Assembly (NCBI RefSeq): GCF_030064165.1
Contig: NZ_CP125947.1
Location: 1,178,001-1,242,000 of the forward strand
Reading direction: 5' to 3'
Length of the DNA stretch: 64,000 nucleotides
Source of the DNA: Comamonas resistens
GTDB taxonomy: Bacteria; Pseudomonadota; Gammaproteobacteria; Burkholderiales; Burkholderiaceae_C
The position numbers were made by a program, and so were the translations under genes. Under the pieces are notes generated by a model. The model worked only from the letters and a program-made list of their open reading frames with translations, had not been told where the DNA came from and searched no databases. Of this stretch, positions 1 to 8,950 are shown one piece after another; position 1 is the first letter of the stretch, and each line of letters starts with the position of its first letter.

Positions 1-174
1 GCCGACAAGCTGGGCAGTCTCGACTATGTGGCACGCGAGGTGGTCAAGGCCGATGAGGTCATCGACTACACCCGCCGTGACAATATGGCCGAGCGCCTGG
101 CCAAGAAGTTTGGCGCCGCGATTGGCGCCGGATCGGTGCAGGCGGTGCAGGGCCTGATGCCCAGCATTCGTTGA
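1..174 (+). CDS. sppA: Signal peptide peptidase SppA (S49 family), C-terminal fragment
   Basis: Only the last 57 codons are inside the window; the reading frame is open from base 1 and stops with TGA at 172-174. The segment LGSLDYVAREVVKAD followed by IDYTRRDN and a Gly/Ala-rich tail is typical of the C-terminus of bacterial S49 peptidases (SppA), membrane-bound serine/lysine peptidases that clear cleaved signal peptides. The catalytic region lies upstream, out of view, so the call rests on the tail alone. A terminator follows at 317-348. Confidence 0.75.
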   Translation, partial: ADKLGSLDYVAREVVKADEVIDYTRRDNMAERLAKKFGAAIGAGSVQAVQGLMPSIR

Positions 175-183
175 TTCATAGTA

Positions 184-230
184 AAAATGGCCGCCAACGC
201 TGATGGATAAAGCGCTGGCAGCTATCAAAT
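184..230. repeat. Copy 1 of the GATAGCT/AGCGCT intergenic repeat
   Basis: The right arm AAAGCGCTGGCAGCTATCAA matches the arms of other intergenic copies in this window (19485, 19945, 26851, 34127, 48268, 51700, 60529). The left arm is degenerate. It lies directly before a copy of the GACTTACGCAAA repeat. Confidence 0.6.
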
Positions 231-233
231 CAC

Positions 234-308
234 GACTTGCGCAAACAAGGTTCGGGTATGAACTGCGCCTCAAGAAAGCAGCTTTGACGAATCTTGTTTG
301 CGTAAGTC
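234..308. repeat. Copy A of the GACTTACGCAAA palindromic repeat
   Basis: The ends GACTTGCGCAAACAAG and CTTGTTTGCGTAAGTC are inverted repeats with one G-T mismatch in 16, enclosing a 43-bp interior. The same ends recur at 15404, 28099, 36725, 36812 and 58997. It sits in the gap between sppA and the rsmI-like gene. Confidence 0.85.
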
Positions 309-316
309 CTGTAAAT

Positions 317-348
317 AAAAGCCCGCAGTGTTTGCTGCGGGCTTTTTT
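317..348. terminator. Bidirectional intrinsic terminator
   Basis: AAAAGCCCGCAG and CTGCGGGCTTTTTT form a GC-rich stem with A and T runs on opposite sides. It can stop sppA transcripts on the plus strand and the rsmI-like gene on the minus strand. Confidence 0.85.
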
Positions 349-370
349 GTCCGAGGGGCGCTCGGGCGTT

Positions 371-1159
371 CTATCGGCCGATCGAAAACACCACCGGCGT
401 GCGGTTGTCGGGCGGCGCGTTGCGCTGGCGCCATTCGCGCACCAGATGGCTTTCGATGCGAGCCGTTTCCAGCGTCAGGCCGCTGGCCAGCGCCAATCGG
501 GTATTGGGCTGCAGCGTTTGCAGCAGCGCCTGCCACAGCGCGGCGTTGCGGTAGGGAGTCTCTATGAACTGCTGGGTCTGGCCATGGCGCAGTGCCAGGC
601 TCTCCAGTTCCTTGATGCGGGCCGTGCGCTCGCTGCCGTCCTGGGGTACATAGCCGACAAAAGCGAAGTTCTGGCCGTTGAGGCCGCTGGCCGCCAGGCC
701 CAGCAGCAGGGAGACGGGGCCGATCAGCGGCACGACGCGAATCCCCAGATCATGGGCGGCGCGCACGATGGAGCTGCCGGGGTCGGCTACGGCGGGCATG
801 CCTGCTTCGCTGATCAAGCCCATGTCATGGCCGGCCAGCGCGGCCGCCAGCAAGGGCTTGGGGTCGAACACGGCCGCGCCCTTGTTGCCATGGTCGCCTT
901 TCTTATGGGCTTCGCGTGGCAGCTCGGCAATATTCTGGGCCTGCAGCGGCGCGGCCAGCGGGAAGAGGGTGTCTATGCGTTTGAGATAGGCGCGCGCGGT
1001 CTTGGCGTTCTCGCTGATCCAGTGGGTCAGGCCTGCTGCACGGCGCAGCGTGCCCTCGGGCAGTACCTCGGTCAGCGCGGTCTGGCTTTCGCAGCCGAAA
1101 TCGAGTGGCGCGGGGACCAGATAAAGGGTGCCTGCTTTATTTTCAGTAGCGGAACTCAT
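371..1159 (-). CDS. SAM-dependent methyltransferase, RsmI-like (tetrapyrrole methylase fold)
   Basis: This 262-residue protein carries class III methyltransferase motifs: the N-terminal strand GTLYLVPAPL, the motif GLISEAGMPAVADPG (about residues 114-128) and IGPVSLLLGLAASG (about 145-158). RsmI methylates the 2'-O of C1402 in 16S rRNA. This protein is shorter than typical RsmI and has GLISEAG rather than the usual GLISDAG, so it is probably a paralogue whose substrate cannot be read from sequence. The start ATG (1159) overlaps the stop of maf by 4 bp on the same strand, so the two are translationally coupled. Confidence 0.8.
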   Translation of the reverse strand: MSSATENKAGTLYLVPAPLDFGCESQTALTEVLPEGTLRRAAGLTHWISENAKTARAYLKRIDTLFPLAAPLQAQNIAELPREAHKKGDHGNKGAAVFDPKPLLAAALAGHDMGLISEAGMPAVADPGSSIVRAAHDLGIRVVPLIGPVSLLLGLAASGLNGQNFAFVGYVPQDGSERTARIKELESLALRHGQTQQFIETPYRNAALWQALLQTLQPNTRLALASGLTLETARIESHLVREWRQRNAPPDNRTPVVFSIGR

Positions 1160-1734
1160 GGGAGCACAACTCCGGCAGCGCGCAGCAACTGGCAGGTGCG
1201 GATCAATGGCAGGCCGATCAGCGCCGTGGGATCATCGCTGACGATGGCATCCAGCAGCGCAATCCCCAGGCCTTCGCTCTTGGCCGAGCCCGCACAGTCA
1301 TAGGGCTGCTCGGCGCGCAGATAGCGCTCGATCTCGGCGTCGCTCAGTTCGCGAAAGCGCACCTGCACCGTCACCACGCTGGATTCGGCAAAGCCGGTTT
1401 CTGCGCAGCTTACGCAGACGCCGGTATGGAAATTCATCTGGCGGCCGCTCATCTGGCGCAGTTGCTCGGTGGCACGCTCGTGAGTGCCGGGTTTGGACAG
1501 AGGTTGACCATCCAGCTCGGGCACTTGGTCGGAGCCGATCACGATGGCACCGGGATGCAACTGAGCCACTGCCTGGGCTTTGGCTCTGGCCAGACGCAGG
1601 CTCAGGTCGTAGGGTGTTTCGCCGCCAAGCGGGGTTTCATCCACTTCGGGGGAGACCGTTTCAAACGGCAGTTGCAGGCGGCTGAGCAGCTCACGGCGAT
1701 AGCGGGAGGTGGAGCCGAGGATCAATGGACGCAT
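1156..1734 (-). CDS. Maf/YceF family nucleoside triphosphate pyrophosphatase
   Basis: The N-terminus reads LILGSTSRYRRELLSRL, followed by SPEVDET and, near residue 70, VIGSDQVPELDGQPLSKPG. These are the Maf-family substrate and metal motifs. YceF-type members hydrolyse modified nucleotides such as 7-methyl-GTP. At 192 residues it has the usual family length. I chose the ATG at 1734 (MRPLILGS) over an upstream in-frame start at 1764, because the domain begins immediately there. It is divergent from yceD, with a 55-bp shared promoter gap, and sits upstream of the rsmI-like gene. Confidence 0.88.
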   Translation of the reverse strand: MRPLILGSTSRYRRELLSRLQLPFETVSPEVDETPLGGETPYDLSLRLARAKAQAVAQLHPGAIVIGSDQVPELDGQPLSKPGTHERATEQLRQMSGRQMNFHTGVCVSCAETGFAESSVVTVQVRFRELSDAEIERYLRAEQPYDCAGSAKSEGLGIALLDAIVSDDPTALIGLPLIRTCQLLRAAGVVLP

Positions 1735-1789
1735 GAGTCGTCCGGTAATCAAGGATTCGGGCATGGCGGGATTCTCTTACACTGGCTGC

Positions 1790-2344
1790 ATGAGCAAGGA
1801 TTTTTCTGCGACCCGTCTCGATGTGCGCGCTTTTGCACAGGCAGCGGGTCATTTGCAAGGCCAGACCCCATTGTCCGACTTCAAGCGTCTGGCTGCGGAT
1901 GCGCTGTCTGTGGAAGGCGAGCAACCCATGGTGCACTGGGAGGCCGAGGGCGAGCTGGTCGAGCAGACCGGTGGCGCAGGTCATGTGTGGCTGCACCTGA
2001 CCGCCGAGGTGGCTCTGCCCATGACCTGCCAGCGCTGCCTGACCGAGGCCGATATTCCCCTTTATGTGGATCGGTCATTCCGCTTTGTCGCGGACGAAGT
2101 CACGGCAGAGCAGGAAGATGACGACAGCGATGAAGACCTGTTGGCCATGAGCCGCGAGTTCAATCTGATGGAGCTGATCGAGGATGAGTTGCTGATGGAA
2201 GTGCCTGTGGTGCCCCGTCACGAAGAATGCCCCGTGCCCGTCAAGCTGGAGTCCAGCGACGCTGACTTCGAGCAGGCCAATGAGCAAAAGGAAAACCCTT
2301 TTGCGGTGCTGCAATCACTCAACGTCGGCAAATCTGCCGATTGA
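1790..2344 (+). CDS. yceD: YceD family protein (DUF177)
   Basis: This is a 184-residue protein with the conserved LPMTCQRCL motif (about residues 82-90), an acidic stretch EQEDDDSDEDLL and a C-terminal NPFAVLQSL, all hallmarks of DUF177. The family is almost always encoded just before rpmF, as here, and has been linked to 23S rRNA accumulation; its biochemical role is not settled. The ATG at 1790 (MSKDF) was chosen over an in-frame start at 1709, which lies inside the divergent maf gene. A TACACT hexamer about 10 bp upstream may be its -10. Confidence 0.85.
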   Translation: MSKDFSATRLDVRAFAQAAGHLQGQTPLSDFKRLAADALSVEGEQPMVHWEAEGELVEQTGGAGHVWLHLTAEVALPMTCQRCLTEADIPLYVDRSFRFVADEVTAEQEDDDSDEDLLAMSREFNLMELIEDELLMEVPVVPRHEECPVPVKLESSDADFEQANEQKENPFAVLQSLNVGKSAD

Positions 2345-2379
2345 TCATTCCAGCGACACGCTGGGGATTTGATAATGGC

Positions 2380-2408
2380 TAGGTCACGAAAAGCGTTTGC
2401 GCTATAAT
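2380..2408 (+). promoter_or_regulatory. Candidate promoter of rpmF-plsX-fab
   Basis: A perfect TATAAT at 2403-2408 lies about 85 bp before rpmF in the gap after yceD. The -35 region is weak (TAGGTC at 17-bp spacing). Placed here it would drive rpmF and the lipid genes downstream. Confidence 0.5.
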
Positions 2409-2493
2409 CGTGAGCTTCGCGCGAATCCCCCTCGTGTCTTTAATGGGCTGATCGCGTTTTTTACCAACCCTTTCAAGATACACAGGAGCCATC

Positions 2494-2676
2494 ATGGCTG
2501 TTCAGCAAAACAAGAAGTCCCCCTCCAAGCGCGGCATGCACCGTTCGCACAATGCACTGAATGTGCCTGGCATCGCTGTGGAAGCCACGACTGGTGAAAC
2601 CCACCTGCGTCACCACATCAGCCCCAACGGCGTGTATCGCGGCCGTCAAGTGCTGAAGAACAAGTCCGAAGCCTAA
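2494..2676 (+). CDS. rpmF: 50S ribosomal protein L32
   Basis: This 60-residue protein begins [20 protein letters not shown], the standard bL32 N-terminus, and continues with [18 protein letters not shown]. It belongs to the large ribosomal subunit near the exit tunnel. A CAGGAG ribosome-binding site precedes the ATG. The yceD-rpmF-plsX order is conserved in proteobacteria and ties ribosome synthesis to phospholipid synthesis. A strong terminator follows, so plsX probably depends on partial readthrough or its own start. Confidence 0.97.
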   Translation: MAVQQNKKSPSKRGMHRSHNALNVPGIAVEATTGETHLRHHISPNGVYRGRQVLKNKSEA

Positions 2677-2696
2677 GCGACGACTGCATTCGCAAG

Positions 2697-2730
2697 GCCC
2701 GTTGCTACATTTTTTGTAGCGCGGGCTTTT
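2697..2730 (+). terminator. Intrinsic terminator after rpmF
   Basis: GCCCGTTGCTACA pairs with TGTAGCGCGGGC around a short T loop and is followed by TTTT. Its position between rpmF and plsX suggests attenuation between ribosomal and lipid genes. Confidence 0.8.
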
Positions 2731-2858
2731 GTGTTTTCTTGGGGGAGATATTTGCAAAATCAGTGCAGGATTGCGCTGACTTTGCTGATAGCTCCCGTTT
2801 GTGGTCGCTAGACCGTTCAACCTTTTTATCCAAGCCCGAATGGACTTGACAGTCGCCC

Positions 2859-3899
2859 ATGATTACTTTGGCTGTTGACTGCATGGGGGGCGACCATGGC
2901 CCCCGCGTCACGCTGGCCGCGTGCCGTCAGTTTCTGAACTCTCATCCTGATGCCCATCTGCTGCTGGTCGGCAAAGCCGAGGAATTGGAAAATTTCAAGC
3001 ACGAACGTGTGACCATCGTGCCTGCTAGCGAAGTGGTGGGCATGGATGATCCCGTGGAAGTGGCGCTGCGCAAGAAAAAGGACTCGTCCATGCGCGTGGC
3101 CGTGCAGCAGGTCAAGGATGGTGCGGCCCAGGCCGCGGTCTCTGCGGGCAATACCGGTGCTCTGATGGCGATTTCGCGCTATCTGCTCAAGACGCTGGAT
3201 GGCATTGACCGTCCCGCGATTGCTTTTGGCTTGCCCAATGCCAAGGGCAGCGACACCACCATGCTGGACCTGGGTGCCAATGTGGACTGCACAGCCGAGC
3301 ATCTGCTGCAGTTCGCGGTCATGGGCTCGGCCCTGGTTTCGGCGCTCAAGAATACCGAAGCGCCCAGCGTGGGCCTGCTCAATATCGGCGAGGAGCTGAT
3401 CAAGGGCAGCGAGGTCATCAAGCGTGCGGGCGAGCTGCTGCGCGCCGCTGGCGAGGCCGGCAACCTCAACTTCTACGGCAATGTCGAGGGCAACGACACC
3501 TTCAAGGGCGTGGTGGACATCGTGGTCTGTGACGGTTTTGTCGGCAATGTGGCGCTCAAGACGACCGAAGGTGTGGCGTCGATGATTGCGGGTATTCTCA
3601 AGGAAGAATTCAAGCGCAATATCTTCACCAAAATTGCGGCCATCATTGCTTATCCGGTGCTAACTGCACTGATGAAGCGCGTGGATCATCGCCGCTACAA
3701 CGGCGCGGCGCTGCTGGGCCTGCGTGGTCTGGTGTTCAAAAGCCACGGCTCGGCTGATGCAATGGCTTTCGAGCATGCGCTCAACCGCGCGTATGATGCG
3801 GCACGCAACAACCTGCTTGACCGTGTTCGCAGCCGTATTGCCGCCGCCGCACCTTTGTTGCTGGCAGCGCAGACGGAACAAGGAACTTCGGCGCCCTGA
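2859..3899 (+). CDS. plsX: Phosphate acyltransferase PlsX
   Basis: This 346-residue protein begins [14 protein letters not shown], the PlsX signature. Further motifs are [10 protein letters not shown] (about 95-104), [18 protein letters not shown] (about 125-142) and [16 protein letters not shown] (about 222-237). It converts acyl-ACP and phosphate to acyl-phosphate for PlsY in phosphatidic acid synthesis, at the inner face of the membrane. It lies 8 bp before fabH, so lipid head and chain initiation are co-transcribed. The ATG at 2859 matches the usual family start. Confidence 0.97.
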   Translation: MITLAVDCMGGDHGPRVTLAACRQFLNSHPDAHLLLVGKAEELENFKHERVTIVPASEVVGMDDPVEVALRKKKDSSMRVAVQQVKDGAAQAAVSAGNTGALMAISRYLLKTLDGIDRPAIAFGLPNAKGSDTTMLDLGANVDCTAEHLLQFAVMGSALVSALKNTEAPSVGLLNIGEELIKGSEVIKRAGELLRAAGEAGNLNFYGNVEGNDTFKGVVDIVVCDGFVGNVALKTTEGVASMIAGILKEEFKRNIFTKIAAIIAYPVLTALMKRVDHRRYNGAALLGLRGLVFKSHGSADAMAFEHALNRAYDAARNNLLDRVRSRIAAAAPLLLAAQTEQGTSAP

Positions 3900-3907
3900 T
3901 AGAAGAC

Positions 3908-4888
3908 ATGAGACGCTACGCACGCATCACTGGTACCGGCAGCTACCTGCCTCCCCGCCGCCTGACCAACAACGATCTGGCTGCAGAACTGGCCCAACGC
4001 GGCATCGAGACCTCGGACGAGTGGATCGTCGAGCGCACCGGTATCCGCGCTCGCCACTTTGCCGCCCCTGATGTCACCAGCAGCGATCTGGCACTAGAGG
4101 CTTCCAGAAAGGCCATCGAGGCTGCGGGCATCAGCGCGCAGGACATCGACCTGATCATCGTGGCGACCTCCACGCCAGATATGGTCTTCCCCTCGACGGC
4201 GGCGATTCTGCAGCACAAGCTGGGCATTACCAATGGTTGCCCGGCCTTTGACGTGCAGGCGGTGTGCAGCGGTTTCGTCTATGCAATGACGGTGGCGGAC
4301 TCCATGATCCAGACCGGCGCGGCCAGGCGTGTGCTGGTCGTGGGCTCGGAAGTCTTCAGTCGCATCCTCGATTTCAATGACCGGACAACCTGCGTGCTGT
4401 TCGGTGACGGGGCTGGTGCCGTGGTTTTGGAAGCCTCGGATGAACCAGGCATTCTTTCCACCGAACTGCACGCCGATGGCAGCCATGTGGGCATTCTTTG
4501 CGTGCCAGGCAATGTCTCCGGTGGCAATGTGCTGGGCGACCCTCTGCTTAAGATGGATGGTCAGGCCGTGTTCAAGCTGGCTGTAAGCGTGCTGGACAAG
4601 GCTGCACGTGCCGCGCTGGAAAAAGCGGGGCTTACCGATGCCGACATCGACTGGCTGATTCCACATCAGGCCAATATCCGCATCATGCAGAGCACGGCGC
4701 GCAAGCTCAAGCTGTCCATGGATAAGGTAGTCGTGACTGTCGATCAGCATGGCAACACTTCGGCGGCTTCGATCCCTCTGGCGCTGGACCATGGCGTGCG
4801 CTCGGGCCAGGTCAAGCCCGGCCAGACCGTGCTGCTCGAAGGCGTGGGCGGTGGTTTCACCTGGGGTGCGGTGCTCCTTAAGATGTAG
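3908..4888 (+). CDS. fabH: 3-oxoacyl-ACP synthase III (KAS III)
   Basis: FabH condenses acetyl-CoA with malonyl-ACP to start fatty-acid chains. In this 326-residue protein the catalytic triad is visible: Cys120 in AVCSG, His253 in PHQAN and Asn283 in HGNTSAAS. The C-terminal [13 protein letters not shown] is the family ending. It directly follows plsX and precedes fabD. Between fabH and fabD, at 4892-4915, a short AAGCGCTTGG...CAAGCG dyad is seen but there is no clear terminator. Confidence 0.97.
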   Translation: MRRYARITGTGSYLPPRRLTNNDLAAELAQRGIETSDEWIVERTGIRARHFAAPDVTSSDLALEASRKAIEAAGISAQDIDLIIVATSTPDMVFPSTAAILQHKLGITNGCPAFDVQAVCSGFVYAMTVADSMIQTGAARRVLVVGSEVFSRILDFNDRTTCVLFGDGAGAVVLEASDEPGILSTELHADGSHVGILCVPGNVSGGNVLGDPLLKMDGQAVFKLAVSVLDKAARAALEKAGLTDADIDWLIPHQANIRIMQSTARKLKLSMDKVVVTVDQHGNTSAASIPLALDHGVRSGQVKPGQTVLLEGVGGGFTWGAVLLKM

Positions 4889-4939
4889 CATAAAGCGCTT
4901 GGCATGCAAGCGTTTTAAGTACTTTTTATACTAAGAAAT

Positions 4940-5884
4940 ATGAAAAAGTTCGCATTTGTATTTCCCGGCCAGGGTTCGCAATCCGTGGGCATGCTGGACG
5001 GCTGGGGAGATCACCCCGTGGTCGCACAAACCGTGGCAGAAGCTTCGGATGCTCTGGGTGAAGATGTGGGCCTGCTGATCAAGCAAGGCCCCAAGGAAGC
5101 TTTGGCGCTGACTACCAACACCCAGCCCGTGATGCTGGTGGCCGGTGTCGCTGCCTGGCGTGTCTGGCAGGCCGAAGGTGGTGCGCTGCCTGATGCGGTG
5201 GCCGGTCACTCCCTGGGTGAATACTCGGCATTGGTGGCTTCCGGCGTGCTGACGCTGGCCCAGGCCGCGCCTTTGGTGCGTCTGCGTGCTGCCGCCATGC
5301 AGGATGCCGTACCCGTGGGTACGGGCGGCATGGCTGCCGTGCTGGCGCTCGATGCGGACAAGGTCAAGGCGGTCTGCGCCGAAGTGACGGCCCAACTGGG
5401 CGGTGCCGAAGTGGTGGAAGCGGTGAACTTCAACGATCCCGGCCAGACCGTGATCGCCGGCAGCAAGCTGGCCGTGGAAAAGGCCTGCGAAGCCGTGAAG
5501 GCTGCGGGCGCCAAGCGTGCCCTGCCTCTGCCTGTGTCCGCGCCTTTCCACTCCAGTCTGATGAAGCCTGCTGCTGAAAAGCTCAAGATTGCCCTGGCCG
5601 AGCTGACGCTGGCTGCACCTCAGATTTCCGTCATCAACAATATCGACGTCACCGTCCAAACGGACGCTGATGCAATTCGCGATGCCCTGTATCGTCAGGC
5701 CTTCGGTCCTGTGCGTTGGGTGGAATGCGTGCAGGCCATTAAGGCTCGCGGTGTGACCCATATTGTTGAATGCGGCCCCGGCAAGGTGCTGGCTGGCATG
5801 GTCAAGCGCATTGACGCCGACCTGACGGGTGCCCCTCTGTTTGATACAGCCACTTTGGCTGACGTGAAAGAATTGCTCGCATGA
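4940..5884 (+). CDS. fabD: Malonyl-CoA:ACP transacylase
   Basis: This 314-residue enzyme moves malonyl from CoA to ACP. The nucleophile is Ser91 in GHSLGEYSAL and the partner His204 lies in SAPFHSSLM. The N-terminal FVFPGQGSQ is the family signature. Its stop overlaps the fabG ATG by 4 bp, so the two are translationally coupled. The AT-rich stretch just before the start contains TATACT, a possible internal promoter. Confidence 0.97.
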   Translation: MKKFAFVFPGQGSQSVGMLDGWGDHPVVAQTVAEASDALGEDVGLLIKQGPKEALALTTNTQPVMLVAGVAAWRVWQAEGGALPDAVAGHSLGEYSALVASGVLTLAQAAPLVRLRAAAMQDAVPVGTGGMAAVLALDADKVKAVCAEVTAQLGGAEVVEAVNFNDPGQTVIAGSKLAVEKACEAVKAAGAKRALPLPVSAPFHSSLMKPAAEKLKIALAELTLAAPQISVINNIDVTVQTDADAIRDALYRQAFGPVRWVECVQAIKARGVTHIVECGPGKVLAGMVKRIDADLTGAPLFDTATLADVKELLA

Positions 5885-6624
5885 CTGATAACCAGACCAA
5901 GCCTCAAGTTGCCCTGGTGACCGGCGCCACCCGTGGCATCGGTGCCGCCATCGCGCAGGAGCTGGCCTCCAAGGGCTATCAAGTGATCGGTACGGCCACA
6001 TCGGATGCCGGTGCCGAGAAGATCACCCAGGCGCTGTCCGCCTTCGGCGGTCGTGGCGTGAACCTGAATGTGACTGACGGTGCGGCCGTCGATGCCCTGA
6101 TCGACTCCATCGTCAAGAACGACGGCGGTCTGCATGTGCTGGTCAATAACGCCGGCATCACCCGCGACACCCTGGCCATGCGCATGAAGGACGAGGATTG
6201 GGATGCCGTGACGGACACCAATCTGAAGGCGGTTTTCCGAGTCAGCCGTGCGGCTATTCGCCCCATGATGAAGCAGCGTTTCGGCCGCATCATCAGCATT
6301 ACCAGCGTGGTCGGCGCCTCCGGCAATGCCGGCCAGGCCAACTATGCAGCCGCCAAGGCCGGTGTGGCCGGCATGACCCGTGCTCTGGCCAAGGAGCTGG
6401 GCAGCCGTGGCATCACCGTGAACTGTGTGGCCCCGGGCTTTATCGCCACCGATATGACGGCCGATCTGCCGGAAGCGCAGAAGGCTGCTCTGAAGGCGCA
6501 GATTGCCATGGGCGATCTGGGCCAGCCCAGCGACATCGCGCATGCCGTTGCCTATTTGGCATCCACAGGTGCAGGCTATGTGACGGGCCAGGAGCTACAC
6601 GTCAACGGTGGCATGTACATGTAA
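5881..6624 (+). CDS. fabG: 3-oxoacyl-ACP reductase
   Basis: This is a 247-residue short-chain dehydrogenase that reduces 3-oxoacyl-ACP with NADPH. It shows the TGATRGIG cofactor loop (about 14-21), NNAG (89-92) and the Ser142, Tyr155, Lys159 catalytic set in ITSVVGASGNAGQANYAAAK. The C-terminal VTGQELHVNGGMYM is typical of FabG. It overlaps fabD by ATGA and is followed by a 158-bp gap holding the acpP promoter. Confidence 0.96.
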   Translation: MTDNQTKPQVALVTGATRGIGAAIAQELASKGYQVIGTATSDAGAEKITQALSAFGGRGVNLNVTDGAAVDALIDSIVKNDGGLHVLVNNAGITRDTLAMRMKDEDWDAVTDTNLKAVFRVSRAAIRPMMKQRFGRIISITSVVGASGNAGQANYAAAKAGVAGMTRALAKELGSRGITVNCVAPGFIATDMTADLPEAQKAALKAQIAMGDLGQPSDIAHAVAYLASTGAGYVTGQELHVNGGMYM

Positions 6625-6743
6625 AAATTCGGCAGTTTGTGCGGCGTTTGTCGCACTTGCTGCCAGAAGCTGAACACTTTTGCAAGTTCAGTGGCCGATT
6701 CCTCGCGACGGCCTGCCGAAAAAGGTCTTGGGCCTGAAACGGC

Positions 6744-7022
<279 letters not shown>

Positions 7023-7058
7023 GGTCTTTTTTCAGCGATCAGTTAAAGGTTTGAACGC

Positions 7059-8306
7059 ATGAGCCGTCGTCGCGTTGTCGTGACCGGCCTGGGTTGCATT
7101 TCCCCCGTGGGTAACACGGTTGGAGACGCCTGGGCCAATCTTTTGGCCGGCCAGTCCGGCATTGACCTCATCACCAAGTTCGATGCGTCGAGCTTCTCTT
7201 GCAAGATTGCAGGTGAGGTCAAGGGATTTGATGTGGAGAAATACATGAGCGCCAAGGATGCGCGCTCCATGGATACCTTCATTCATTACGGCATCGCGGC
7301 TGCGGAGCAAGCCGTTCTGGACGCAGGCCTGCCCACAGGCGAAGCCCTGTCCGAAGACCTGGCCACACGCATCGCCTGCGTGATCGGCTCGGGTATCGGC
7401 GGCCTGCCGCTGATCGAGAATACCCACGCAGAACTGGCTGCCCGCGGTCCTCGCCGCATCACGCCGTTCTTCGTGCCTGCTTCCATCATCAATATGGTGG
7501 CAGGGCATGTGTCCATGCGATTTGGCTTCAAGGGGCCGAATCTGTCGATCGTGACAGCCTGTACCACAGGCCTGCACTGCATCGGCGAAGCCGGACGCAT
7601 GATCGAATACGGCGATGCCGACATCGTCGTGGCCGGTGGCACGGAAGCCACTGTTTCGCCTCTGGGTGTGGGCGGCTTTGCTGCCATGCGTGCGCTTTCC
7701 ACGCGCAACGACGACCCCAAGGCAGCTTCGCGCCCCTGGGACAAGGACCGTGACGGTTTTGTGCTGGGCGAAGGCGCCGGTGTGCTGGTGCTCGAAGAGT
7801 ACGAACACGCCAAGGCCCGTGGCGCCAAGATTTACGCGGAGCTGGCAGGCTTTGGCATGAGTGCCGACGCCGGTCACATGACGGCTCCCAATATGGACGG
7901 CCCGCGCCGCGCCATGCTCAATGCTCTGCGCAACGCCGGTGTGAACCAGGATCAGGTCAATTACCTGAATGCACACGGCACTTCCACGCCCCTGGGCGAT
8001 GCCAACGAGTCCAACGCCATCAAGGCGGCCATGGGCGAGCACGCGAAGAAGGGTCTGGTGGTCAGCTCGACCAAGTCCATGACGGGTCACCTGCTGGGTG
8101 GCGCTGGTGGTATCGAGAGCGTGTTCACCGTGATGGCTTTGTACGATCAGAAGATCCCGCCCACCATCAACCTGGACAACCAGGATCCCGAGTGCGATCT
8201 GGATTACTGCGCCAATGTGGCGCGTGATGCCAAGCTTGACGTTGCGGTGAAGAACAACTTCGGCTTTGGCGGTACCAACGGTACGCTGGTCTTCAAGCGC
8301 GTCTAA
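7059..8306 (+). CDS. fabF: 3-oxoacyl-ACP synthase II (KAS II)
   Basis: FabF elongates acyl-ACP with malonyl-ACP. In this 415-residue protein the active site is Cys168 in VTACTTG, His306 in NAHGTSTP and His344 in [11 protein letters not shown]. The C-terminal [14 protein letters not shown] is diagnostic. It ends the fatty-acid block, and a terminator follows 34 bp later. Confidence 0.97.
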   Translation: MSRRRVVVTGLGCISPVGNTVGDAWANLLAGQSGIDLITKFDASSFSCKIAGEVKGFDVEKYMSAKDARSMDTFIHYGIAAAEQAVLDAGLPTGEALSEDLATRIACVIGSGIGGLPLIENTHAELAARGPRRITPFFVPASIINMVAGHVSMRFGFKGPNLSIVTACTTGLHCIGEAGRMIEYGDADIVVAGGTEATVSPLGVGGFAAMRALSTRNDDPKAASRPWDKDRDGFVLGEGAGVLVLEEYEHAKARGAKIYAELAGFGMSADAGHMTAPNMDGPRRAMLNALRNAGVNQDQVNYLNAHGTSTPLGDANESNAIKAAMGEHAKKGLVVSSTKSMTGHLLGGAGGIESVFTVMALYDQKIPPTINLDNQDPECDLDYCANVARDAKLDVAVKNNFGFGGTNGTLVFKRV

Positions 8307-8339
8307 GCCCCGGTTTCGACCTTTCCAGGTCAAGACAAA

Positions 8340-8369
8340 AGCCCGCACAGGCATGGCCTTGCGGGCTTT
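8340..8369 (+). terminator. Intrinsic terminator after fabF
   Basis: AGCCCGCA and TGCGGGCT form the stem, followed by TTGCTGTTT. The T run is interrupted, so termination may be partial, with readthrough into the ygfX-rpoE unit. Confidence 0.7.
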
Positions 8370-8428
8370 GCTGTTTCTGCGGTGCTTTCCCTAGGTGGTA
8401 GTGACCGGGCTTTTTGCACACTGCAGCC

Positions 8429-8911
8429 ATGAGCACCCGCTACCACGCCCCTGCAGTGAGTTATGGCTTTGAGCGGCCGGGCCTGGCTGCTGCGGCGTTG
8501 GCATTGTCATGGCTGCTGCTTGCCACGGTTTTGCTGGCCTGGTGCCATATGGCTCAGTGGCATGGTGTGCAACTGTTGACGGCTTTTGCGGTGTCGATGC
8601 TGGCTGCAGGGCTGTTGTTCGGGCAATGGCGAGACTGGCCGCGCGGCCGGCTGCGATGGGATGGAGAGCAGTGGCGGGTCGATCTGGCGGATCAGGTCGG
8701 CAAGCAGGGGCGGTTCGTGCAACTGAAAGTGGGTTTGGATGGCGGTAACTGGCTGTGGTTGAGTGCCGCAAGTCTTTCGCCTTCTCAGTCTTTGCCCTTT
8801 AAGCGCAAGGTGCTATGGATTTTGCTGCGACGGCAACACAGCCCTGTCCAGTGGGGCGACTTGCGGCGTGCGGTATATTCTTCGGTCGTGCTGCTGGCAG
8901 AGCAGGGCTAG
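8429..8911 (+). CDS. YgfX (CptA)-like inner-membrane protein
   Basis: This 160-residue protein has two membrane segments (about 17-36 and 44-61) followed by a soluble domain containing GRLRWDGEQWRV, LWLSAASL and WGDLRRAVY. The layout and these motifs resemble E. coli YgfX (GRLRWQGQEWSI, LWLAADSM, WRDLRR), described as a membrane protein acting on the cytoskeletal proteins MreB and FtsZ and paired there with the SdhE/YgfY factor. No sdhE gene is adjacent here. In Pseudomonas a ygfX gene lies near the nadB-algU locus, so closeness to sigma-E recurs. ATG 8429 was preferred over 8414. Family assignment is by eye. Confidence 0.6.
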   Translation: MSTRYHAPAVSYGFERPGLAAAALALSWLLLATVLLAWCHMAQWHGVQLLTAFAVSMLAAGLLFGQWRDWPRGRLRWDGEQWRVDLADQVGKQGRFVQLKVGLDGGNWLWLSAASLSPSQSLPFKRKVLWILLRRQHSPVQWGDLRRAVYSSVVLLAEQG

Positions 8912-8950
8912 AGTCCGCGCCGGTTATGGCAGCACGCCGCTTGGCTATTC

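Noticed and set aside
203..1303. Long plus-strand frame over the rsmI-like and maf genes
   Set aside because: It runs through an intergenic repeat and a terminator and is antisense to two genes with clear motifs.
4892..4915. AAGCGCTTGG...CAAGCG dyad between fabH and fabD as another GATAGCT-family repeat
   Set aside because: It lacks the AGCTATCAA edges and is too short to assign to the family.
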